From Crocinitomicaceae bacterium (GTDB taxonomy: Bacteria; Bacteroidota; Bacteroidia; Flavobacteriales_D; Crocinitomicaceae), in contig JAURMC010000002.1 in the NCBI GenBank assembly GCA_030830895.1, forward strand, positions 46,325-110,324: DNA of 64,000 nt, in the 5' to 3' direction. Position numbers and translations under genes: made by a program. Of the stretch, positions 36,401 through 42,984 are shown one piece after another (the first letter of the stretch is position 1; each line of letters opens with the position of its first letter). The notes below the pieces were generated by a model. It was given only the letters and a program-made list of their open reading frames with translations, did not search any database and was not told the origin of the DNA.

Positions 36401-38618
36401 GTTCAGAGTTTCCACCAATTCATTAGATCCAGTCCAATTTTCAGACAGCGTAGTGTATTATTGGCGCGTTGCGGTAAATAGCAATCCGTTAATTTGGAAA
36501 AAACGATCTTTTCAATACATACCCGGTAAAGAGGGTTGGGGTCAGGATGATTTCTATCAGTTTATAGACAACAATTTCATAGGGCTATCCATGAATACCC
36601 AACAAGAATTTCAAGAATTTATTCCAATTCAAAAAGGAATCTCATGCTTGGTTAAGGCAGCCACAACATCACCTGAAATTTATGATAATGCGTGGTATTT
36701 AAACGATGAGCAACAAGAGTATGAAGTGTGTAATATGACGCCGAAATTACACGTTGCAATCGTCGATAAGGCTACCTTATTGCCATGGGAAACACGCTAC
36801 ACTTACCCAAATGGTGCTGTGGTAAATCCGGGAAATAATTTTGGTAATGCTAACGACAATTCCGGATGTAAGCCTCGTTCAATGAAGTATTTTACTTTTC
36901 ATCAAAATAGCCCAGTGCAATTAGCGGCCTTTCAAAATTTAGTTCAGAATATTGTTGAAAATGGAGATTACATATTAGTTTATTCGCCAATGACTACACG
37001 ATACGATTGGTGGAATACTTTCGCCCCGACTATGTATCAAACCTTTGCCTCTTTAGGTTCAGATAGTATAGTTCAAGGACGGCCAAATAAACCTTTTATC
37101 TTTTTAACGAGAAAAGGTGATCCTAGTTTTGTTGTGGAGAAATTTACACAAGGAGCCGAGGATATTTATATTGACACTGTTATTTACGGTTCTCAGTTAG
37201 TAGGATATGAAACCACACCCTTAATTGGCCCAGTTGGAGATTGGCAATCCCTATTTTGGAATAGGAAAGCGCTTGAAGTTCTTCCCGGCGATTCAACGCG
37301 AATGCGTGTAAAGGTTTATAATTCTCTTGGAACCTTAGACCATGTAATCGATACACTCATGACACCACATGATTCTATCATTAATCTCAATAGTTTAATT
37401 GATGCAGCCCAGTTTCCTTTTGCACGCCTAAATGCTTTTTATATTGACTCCAATTTTCAAACACCTGCACAATTAGATTTTTGGCATGTTGTGTTCGCAC
37501 CACTTCCCGAAGCAGCAATTGATCCATCTACGGCGATGTTTTGGTCCGCAAATAACGATTCCATTCAAGAAGGCCAGTCTTTGTATTTCGCTGTGGATGT
37601 GCGTAATATTAGTCCATATAATATGGATTCTTTATTGGTGAGTTATTCTGTAATGGATGAAAACCAACAGATTCATCCAATTTCTTATCCTCGTCAAGCA
37701 CCATTATTAGCTGATGGTCATTTGTATGATACAATTATTATTCCAACCTTGAATTTGAAGGGGAATAATTGGTTGCGTGTTGAGGTTAATCCGTATACCG
37801 ATCAGGGCTCCATGATAACTGATCAACCCGAGCTTACACACATTAATAATGTGCTTCAAATGGCATTTACGGTTGGGGGGGAAGACGTAAATCCTATTTT
37901 GGATGTAACCTTCGATGGCCAACATATTCTAAACAATGATATAGTTTCACCCCAAAGTGAGATACTTATTACCTTAAAAGATGATAATCCTTACCTCATT
38001 ATGGATAGTGATGCGGATACATCCCTGTTTGCGATTTATTTGACCGATCCCGATGGGGAGATGCGTAAAATTCCTTTTGTTGATGGACAAGGTACTGTAG
38101 TTATGGAATGGATACCAGCCAATACATCGAATAAGAGGTTTAAAATAATTTACCCCGCATTATTTACAAAGGAAGGCGAATATACCTTATTAGTTCAAGG
38201 GCAAGATCGTTCTGGTAATCTTTCTGGGGATTATGAGTATATCATTAAATTCAAAGTGATTTTGGAGTCAGCGATTACCGAAGTAATGAATTACCCGAAT
38301 CCATTTAGTACAAGCACTCGATTTGTGTTTACCCTTACAGGTTCTGAAATGCCCGAAGAAATGCTCATTCAAATCATGAATATAAGTGGGAGAGTGGTCC
38401 GGGAGATTTCTGAGGCGGAGCTCGGTCAGCTTAGAATTGGTCGTAACATTACCGAATTCTCGTGGGATGGCAGGGATAATTTTGGAGATTTATTAGCCAA
38501 TGGTGTGTATTTATATCGTGTGATTGCTAGAATTGGCGGTAAAGAAATAACCCATTTAGAATCAGGAGCAGATACTTATTTCCACAAAGGTTTAGGTAAA
38601 ATGTTTATATTACGTTAA
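33450..38618 (+). CDS. C25-type gingipain-like sortase of the type IX system (PorU2-like)
   Basis: A 1722-residue secreted protein. It has a signal peptide (residues 1-20), an N-terminal beta-rich region, a gingipain-type C25 peptidase core with H664 in MNFFGHASS and C696 in IANSCYNGN as the His-Cys pair, several Ig-like modules, a region reading NGDYILVYSPMTTRYDWW, and a C-terminal FlgD-like segment (NYPNPFSTSTRFVF, GVYLYRVIA). PorU itself is about 1150-1300 residues, so this is the longer PorU2-type. The catalytic pair is intact. Its 3' end overlaps the convergent phosphatase gene by 4 nt. Confidence 0.85.
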   Translation: MIRYLSFLILFFTLHFSGISQTFGNEWINYNQKYYAFPIIQSGIYKITYQNLQNAGIPVDTIPIGNYQVFGKQKEQPLYIIDDGNNFLDPYEFIYFYAERNDGWLDSTLYDNPSWLGNPKYSLYNDTIRYFFSWTNGSPGLRFTPENDIDFSSYQPASHLLFEKSLVNSQAYNQGEISSQAASSLFVPGEGWGSQMQNGASGYTWNYSSTILDNLYTGLDAPQIKLKSVIVGGSNAYSPNLYNHHTQLTIGPTNSILLDTLSIGYNAINVSKQIPVSSLATNGATNFKINIVGDLGVASDYQSVNYWTFIYPRTMAFPGTNKTEFQVTNATNQPKVKLALTGVNMINPIAFAFGSNPKIINAIYTGNTCQLLIPNDPVYSLQKVVIQATSTVTSILGLTPVTPSATFTNFSATPNLQEALLFVYPKKLASGAFQYANYRSSPAGGNYNVILSEVEELYDQFGGGIPKHVNGIRRYAHFIHSISQQKPVGLFLIGKGLREANVATTLATGPGARANVLNYSLNLVPSFGQPSSDQSMTSNLPGTDKWTPLMATGRIAVNNLSELALYLDKVKDFELAQDSMSVYDSQNKDWQKHLIHFAGGGNANEQFIFQTYLNGMADIAEDDFFAGITTRIVKESANPLTPAQIQGISDRLSEGVTVMNFFGHASSSQSGFDLNIDDPQNWNNQGKYPLLIANSCYNGNIFYSVPTKSEQFVLTPNAGVIAYLGTINYGFSGALNDYSNQFYRQFSKYNYGGTIGDHIKHTIDSVMNPNQSLSTESVCQQMTLHGDPMLRLNPHTKPELELIEERVSFGPDDISLTTDSIEIEIELRNLGQSIQGDFALEILRDFPGSTADSSYIFTINGIDYEKNIFIKLPFYPQIGVGLNQFTISVDIPNFNNEVYDEIINNRIVKSFNIRVDGIEPILPINFAVVPRDTIALFASTIDPLAPANSYRFEIDTSHLFNSSFLRYANVSGTGGVKSVNWNQWFRVSTNSLDPVQFSDSVVYYWRVAVNSNPLIWKKRSFQYIPGKEGWGQDDFYQFIDNNFIGLSMNTQQEFQEFIPIQKGISCLVKAATTSPEIYDNAWYLNDEQQEYEVCNMTPKLHVAIVDKATLLPWETRYTYPNGAVVNPGNNFGNANDNSGCKPRSMKYFTFHQNSPVQLAAFQNLVQNIVENGDYILVYSPMTTRYDWWNTFAPTMYQTFASLGSDSIVQGRPNKPFIFLTRKGDPSFVVEKFTQGAEDIYIDTVIYGSQLVGYETTPLIGPVGDWQSLFWNRKALEVLPGDSTRMRVKVYNSLGTLDHVIDTLMTPHDSIINLNSLIDAAQFPFARLNAFYIDSNFQTPAQLDFWHVVFAPLPEAAIDPSTAMFWSANNDSIQEGQSLYFAVDVRNISPYNMDSLLVSYSVMDENQQIHPISYPRQAPLLADGHLYDTIIIPTLNLKGNNWLRVEVNPYTDQGSMITDQPELTHINNVLQMAFTVGGEDVNPILDVTFDGQHILNNDIVSPQSEILITLKDDNPYLIMDSDADTSLFAIYLTDPDGEMRKIPFVDGQGTVVMEWIPANTSNKRFKIIYPALFTKEGEYTLLVQGQDRSGNLSGDYEYIIKFKVILESAITEVMNYPNPFSTSTRFVFTLTGSEMPEEMLIQIMNISGRVVREISEAELGQLRIGRNITEFSWDGRDNFGDLLANGVYLYRVIARIGGKEITHLESGADTYFHKGLGKMFILR

Positions 38619-39844
38619 AAGAATTTACAGCTCAGAATTGCGGTGTCATCTCCATAAGGCAATTCTCCTTTCCATTCATCGAGTTTAGAAAACAGGATGT
38701 TGTTCATATCTTCCATTTTAAGGGATGAAAAGGACTGAAGATTCTTTATCATTCTTTCAATTCCAAATTGCTCCCCATCTTCATTCTCTAATTCAACAAC
38801 ACCGTCTGTATAAAGCACCAAAGTGCTTTTTGGTGGAATGACCATTTTTCCAACTTGTAGATTAGGCAATTCATCCAACATCCCAAGTCCAATACACCCA
38901 TCATGAAGAAGTTGATGTTTTCGCCCAATAAAAAGTACGGGTTGATTGTGGCCAGCATTGATGTATTTAAGTTTTCGCGTGTAGGCGTTGTAGTGTGCAA
39001 TAAAAAAGGTAATGAATTTCTCTCCTTTTGCGGCGCTTATTACTTTTTTATTTAATTCTTCAATTAGGAAGGAAAGATCGAATCGTTGATACCGAAACAA
39101 AGTGCGTAAGGTAGCTTGAAAATTTGCCATAAGTAGTGCTGCTGAAATTCCTTTTCCTGAAACATCTGCAATACAAATAATATATTCTTCATCACCGAGC
39201 GGAATAAAATCATAATAGTCTCCACCAATTACATGCCTTGAAATATATTTAGCCGAAATATCCATTTTTCGATTTGAAGGTAAATCAGAAGGGAAGAGTA
39301 GTTTTTGTAATTCAGAAGCTGTTTCCAAATCGCGATTAATCATTTCTTTTGAGATAAGGCGATTCGTTAATCGTTGATTTTCAATAGCAACGGCGATTAT
39401 ATTGGTTAAGGTTTGAGCAAATTCAAGGTGTTGTTCTTTTTCTGAAGAGGCGTGTCCAGAATCGTTTTCAGAAAGCAGCAAATAAGCCAATGGATTTCCT
39501 TTATGAAACACCGGAATTATGATGTTAAATTCGTTGATTAAACTAGAATTTGATTCCGCAATAATGGTGAGTTCTTTAATACGCTGTAAGTGATTGATAT
39601 GCATGGATAAATCAATCTTACCCCGGATTCCAGATTTATATATGATTTTCCATCCTTTGGAATTAGTGATTAGCACGAATTTCCGAAAATTCAATTGTTC
39701 CTTTAGAATGAACGAATAGATGCTTAGAAGGTCTTCAACGGATGATTGTGTGTTAATGGCAGATGTGATGGAGAGCAAAGAATGAAGTTTTAATTCATGC
39801 AATGCGAGTTGTCTTTCAAGGGCATTAATTACTCGGTCGCTCAT
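38615..39844 (-). CDS. SpoIIE/RsbU-type PP2C phosphatase with GAF-like domain
   Basis: A 409-residue cytosolic protein. Residues about 25-160 form a GAF-like sensory domain, followed by a short helix, then the PPM/SpoIIE domain (190-409) with GGDYYDFIPLGD, CIADVSGKGISAALLMAN and LVLYTDGVVE, whose Asp residues bind metal. Such phosphatases dephosphorylate anti-anti-sigma proteins in partner-switching systems; no such partner is adjacent. The start overlaps the stop of lpxD by 4 nt (ATGA). Confidence 0.9.
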   Translation of the reverse strand: MSDRVINALERQLALHELKLHSLLSITSAINTQSSVEDLLSIYSFILKEQLNFRKFVLITNSKGWKIIYKSGIRGKIDLSMHINHLQRIKELTIIAESNSSLINEFNIIIPVFHKGNPLAYLLLSENDSGHASSEKEQHLEFAQTLTNIIAVAIENQRLTNRLISKEMINRDLETASELQKLLFPSDLPSNRKMDISAKYISRHVIGGDYYDFIPLGDEEYIICIADVSGKGISAALLMANFQATLRTLFRYQRFDLSFLIEELNKKVISAAKGEKFITFFIAHYNAYTRKLKYINAGHNQPVLFIGRKHQLLHDGCIGLGMLDELPNLQVGKMVIPPKSTLVLYTDGVVELENEDGEQFGIERMIKNLQSFSSLKMEDMNNILFSKLDEWKGELPYGDDTAILSCKFF

Positions 39845-40746
39845 TGATGTTTTCTAAGAAATTCTGGCAGTTGTTTTAACGCAGCCATTTCTTTAAATTT
39901 TTCACGTACCTCCGTACAAGGGCTACCAAAATAGGTGGCATTACCATTTAAATTTTTAGATATTCCACTTTGAGCAAGAATTACAGCGTCATTTCCAATA
40001 CTAATCCCACTTGCACAGCCTACTTGGCCCCACATTGTAACACGGTCTCCAATATCCACGCACCCTGCGATTCCTACTTGAGAAGCAAATAAACAATGCG
40101 CTCCAATTCTGGTATCATGTCCAATCTGAACCATGTTATCAATTTTGGTTCCTGTACCAATGTATGTTACATCAGTTACTCCTCGATCAATCGTACAATT
40201 TGCTCCAATTTCCACAAAATCTGCTATGTGAACAGAACCGCAACTAAACATATCTGCGTATTCATGATTGGATTTTTTATAATAAAATGCTGTGTGCCCT
40301 ATTACCGTATTTGGACCAATCACGACATGATTACCAATCACCGTATCATCTAGAATACAAACTCCCGGACCTAGTTTAACATTATCACCAATCCAAACGT
40401 TTTTCCCAATAAAAACACCTGGATAATCCATAGAACGGTCAAAAGGATTTCGCTGTTTTTGCAAATATCCAAACCGAGAAATCTGATTAAAAACAGCAAA
40501 TGGGGAATTGGTAACTAACAATCCTTTTCCCTTAGGACATTCTACATGCTTGTCTATAATAATCCCTGAAGCATCGGAGTTTAATGCTTTTTCGTAATAT
40601 TTTGGGTGATCCACAAATACAATATCCCCCGGAACCACACGGTGAATTTCATTGATTCCTGTGATTGATAAATCTGGGGGACCAACCAGAGAGCATTTAA
40701 ATTGCTCAGATAGAAAAGATAAAGTAAATGGGCTATTGAATTTCAT
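39841..40746 (-). CDS. lpxD: LpxD-like UDP-3-O-acyl-glucosamine N-acyltransferase
   Basis: A 301-residue protein with an N-terminal UMP-binding-like domain (SITGINEIHRVVPGDIVFVDHPKYYEKAL) and a left-handed beta-helix of hexapeptide repeats (IGKNVWIGDNVKLGPGVCI onward). The catalytic His is expected in QIGHDTRIG. Normal LpxD enzymes are about 340 residues, so this may be a second, shorter member; a true lpxD may lie elsewhere. Role inferred: lipid A or related acyl transfer. Confidence 0.72.
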   Translation of the reverse strand: MKFNSPFTLSFLSEQFKCSLVGPPDLSITGINEIHRVVPGDIVFVDHPKYYEKALNSDASGIIIDKHVECPKGKGLLVTNSPFAVFNQISRFGYLQKQRNPFDRSMDYPGVFIGKNVWIGDNVKLGPGVCILDDTVIGNHVVIGPNTVIGHTAFYYKKSNHEYADMFSCGSVHIADFVEIGANCTIDRGVTDVTYIGTGTKIDNMVQIGHDTRIGAHCLFASQVGIAGCVDIGDRVTMWGQVGCASGISIGNDAVILAQSGISKNLNGNATYFGSPCTEVREKFKEMAALKQLPEFLRKHQ

Positions 40747-40855
40747 ACTTAAATTGAAGGTATAAAATTAAGTTCATGGCGACTGTAAAAATTATAATAA
40801 ATAAATAGTTATGAGTGGTAATCTGTTAGTTTATTTCAAAATTACTTAATATGGG

Positions 40856-40886
40856 TTTGTTTATTTGAATTGATTTTTTACCTTTG
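40856..40886 (+). promoter_or_regulatory. Complete promoter of the bL31 gene
   Basis: A -33 TTTG (40856-40859), a 19-nt spacer, and a -7 TACCTTTG (40879-40886): the clearest full consensus promoter in the window. The box ends 17 nt before the ATG. Confidence 0.75.
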
Positions 40887-40903
40887 CACTCCTAATTTGT
40901 GTC

Positions 40904-41158
40904 ATGAAAAAAGAAATACATCCAGACGATTATCGATTAGTAGTGTTCAAGGACATGTCTAATGATTATTCATTTATTTGTCCATCTTGCGCCGCTGCAA
41001 AAGAGACTATTGTATGGGAAGATGGGAATGAGTATCCTTTAGTTAAATTGGATATTTCACACAAGTCACATCCATTTTTCACTGGAATCGCTCAGTTCGT
41101 GGATACCGCAGGACGTATTGATAAATTTAAATCGCGTTTTGGTCGTACGATGAAATAA
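40904..41158 (+). CDS. rpmE2: Ribosomal protein bL31, type B, with a Cys pair
   Basis: An 84-residue protein. IHPDDYRLVVFKDMSN and SHPFFTG...VDTAGRIDKF define the longer type B form, which usually lacks zinc cysteines. Here C26-P-S-C29 appears where type B relatives have a TRST-like stretch, while the second pair of type A proteins (CxxC before HPF) is missing. The pair is thus too small for a classical zinc ribbon but could bind metal or be a relic. A strong terminator follows. Confidence 0.95.
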   Translation: MKKEIHPDDYRLVVFKDMSNDYSFICPSCAAAKETIVWEDGNEYPLVKLDISHKSHPFFTGIAQFVDTAGRIDKFKSRFGRTMK

Positions 41159-41185
41159 AAGCCTTAAGGTTTTAGTATAAATAAG

Positions 41186-41215
41186 AACCATTCCATTTCG
41201 GGATGGTTTTTTTTT
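41186..41215 (+). terminator. Intrinsic terminator after bL31
   Basis: Hairpin with 9-bp arms (AACCATTCC / GGGATGGTT, one G-T pair), 5-nt loop, and nine T. It stands 27 nt after the stop. Confidence 0.9.
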
Positions 41216-41225
41216 GCCAATTTGA

Positions 41226-42182
41226 TTAAATGAATTTGGCTGTGGCTCGCTGAAGGCGATCTAAAATTGTTAGACCAATACCTTCGGGGCTTGGTTTTTC
41301 AATATAAATTGCATTAAATCCACGTGCATCCATATTAATTAAGGCGTGATATAAATTTCTTGCAACTTCCTTAAGGTTACCTGTGGAACTTAGTACAATA
41401 CATTGTCCTTTAGGAAAATCATCTGGTATGCCGGAAATGAATATGTAACCAATATTTTCTTCGGGATTTAGGTATTCTTTTAGATAGCGTAAAGGAGTTT
41501 TTGTGGAATAATGATATTTAACCATTCCTGGAGTCAATGGATTGTGATCAACCTGATTATTAATTTCGGGAACGTACCCAAGTGCGACTGAAAGTTCATC
41601 TAAATCAATACTCCCAAGGCGATAAACGATAACTCGATCTTCATTCATTCCTACTATAGTAGACTCTAGGCCATACTGACATAAACCGCCATCTAAAATC
41701 AAAGGAATTTCATTATTCAATTGAGCGATAACTTCATCTGCCCGTGTTGGACTTACTGATCCGTATTTATTTGCACTAGGAGCTGCAACGGGAAAATCCA
41801 ATGATTGCAGCAATGCAGAAAATATAGGGTGTGACGGAAAACGCACTGCTACAAATTTAGATCCACTCGTAATTTGTTCGGGGACTTTATCCGTTTTTGG
41901 AACTAGAAAGGTTATTGGTCCGGGACTAAAAAGGTCATAGAGATGTTTCAACTCTTCGTTAAAATCTTCAATATATGGAATGGCGTCATTTAAATGTGCA
42001 AAGTGTAGGATCAAGGGATTACTTGTAGGACGTTGTTTAACTTTAAATATTTCCGAAACTGCCTGAATACAAAGGCCGTTTGCCGCTAACCCATATACTG
42101 TCTCTGTTGGTATAGCGATGACCTGATTACCTCGTAGTGCATCAGCTGCTTCCTTAATATCTTGGGTAATTTTTGTAGCCAT
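41226..42182 (-). CDS. L-threonylcarbamoyladenylate synthase (Sua5/YrdC family)
   Basis: A 318-residue enzyme making the activated threonylcarbamate used for t6A at position 37 of ANN-decoding tRNAs. The N-terminal YrdC domain has GNQVIAIPTETVYGLAANG, VKQRPTSNPLILH and FPVAAPSANKYGSVSPT; a C-terminal Sua5 domain follows (LTPGMVKYHYSTKTPL). Two-domain architecture identifies Sua5 rather than short YrdC. The longer frame to 42275 is dismissed because a -7 box stands 4 nt before the ATG at 42182. Confidence 0.94.
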   Translation of the reverse strand: MATKITQDIKEAADALRGNQVIAIPTETVYGLAANGLCIQAVSEIFKVKQRPTSNPLILHFAHLNDAIPYIEDFNEELKHLYDLFSPGPITFLVPKTDKVPEQITSGSKFVAVRFPSHPIFSALLQSLDFPVAAPSANKYGSVSPTRADEVIAQLNNEIPLILDGGLCQYGLESTIVGMNEDRVIVYRLGSIDLDELSVALGYVPEINNQVDHNPLTPGMVKYHYSTKTPLRYLKEYLNPEENIGYIFISGIPDDFPKGQCIVLSSTGNLKEVARNLYHALINMDARGFNAIYIEKPSPEGIGLTILDRLQRATAKFI

Positions 42183-42186
42183 GAAG

Positions 42187-42194
42187 CAAAGATA
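42187..42194 (-). promoter_or_regulatory. -7 box only 4 nt before the Sua5 start
   Basis: TATCTTTG on minus, then four bases and the ATG: the same spacing as at the ClC gene. Predicts a leaderless or near-leaderless message. Confidence 0.6.
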
Positions 42195-42279
42195 ACCGAT
42201 ATTCGGGGCACTTGTTGACTCTGTGAATCTCGTGTTAAAAAAAAAAGCAGGATGGTTAGATGTGTATACGAACATCTTG

Positions 42280-42287
42280 TATCTTTG
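42280..42287 (+). promoter_or_regulatory. -7 box of the LuxR-type regulator gene
   Basis: TATCTTTG ends 25 nt before the GTG start codon at 42313. No clear -33 element was seen. Confidence 0.55.
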
Positions 42288-42312
42288 CCTTGTTTAAAAC
42301 CATTCTAAATAA

Positions 42313-42984
42313 GTGCGTCTCATATTAGCAGATAGTAACGAATTGATTCGAGTAGGCCTGAAGTCGACTTTGTCCGGATTACAAGAGATCCAAGATATTG
42401 TTGAAATTGACAATGGCAAGCAACTAGTTGACATGGCTAAATGTGGAGATAATGCAGTTGTATTAATTGATTATACAGCACCCGGTTTTGATATAAATGA
42501 TGTTACTGCAGCGCTTAGAATAAATCAAGGGTTTCGATTTATTGGCCTAACGTTCCTTCAGTCCCCTCAAACTTTAATCGATGCGTTGCGAGGCGGAGTA
42601 ATGAGTTATATCAAAAAAGATTGCGATTTACAGGAGATTTCTGATGCGGTGCTAGAAACATCAAAAGGAAATAAATTCTTTTGTGGTAAAATCCTTGAAA
42701 CAATCAACAAATCAAACTTGGATGTTAATGATATTGATCATGGGGTATTAAGCTGCGATCCCGTATTGATGTCTGACCGTGAAAATGAGATAATTATACT
42801 TATCGCGGAAGGATATACTAATGATCAGATAGCAGAAATGCTTTTCCTAAGTATACATACAGTGAATACCCATCGTAAGAATATCCTGTTTAAATTGGGG
42901 GTAAAAAATACCGCAGGAATTGTAATGTATGCTGTAAAAACTCAATTAGTTTCTCCAAATAAATTTCTTTTTGCGGCTAATTAA
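42313..42984 (+). CDS. LuxR/NarL-type response regulator
   Basis: A 223-residue two-domain regulator beginning with GTG. The receiver domain (1-125) has ILADSNELIRVGL at its start and the likely phosphorylated Asp in VVLIDYTAPG; the conserved Lys is in SYIKKDC. The C-terminal HTH (about 155-215) reads LSDRENEIIILIAEGYTNDQIAEML...SIHTVNTHRKNI. No histidine kinase gene adjoins, so it is an orphan. Its 3' end overlaps the convergent TonB receptor by 8 nt. Confidence 0.9.
   Translation: MRLILADSNELIRVGLKSTLSGLQEIQDIVEIDNGKQLVDMAKCGDNAVVLIDYTAPGFDINDVTAALRINQGFRFIGLTFLQSPQTLIDALRGGVMSYIKKDCDLQEISDAVLETSKGNKFFCGKILETINKSNLDVNDIDHGVLSCDPVLMSDRENEIIILIAEGYTNDQIAEMLFLSIHTVNTHRKNILFKLGVKNTAGIVMYAVKTQLVSPNKFLFAAN

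Noticed and set aside
42290..42297. TTGTTTAA before the LuxR-type gene, same as in the carotenoid array
   Set aside because: A single half-site without a partner at 16 nt; chance occurrence in AT-rich DNA is likely.
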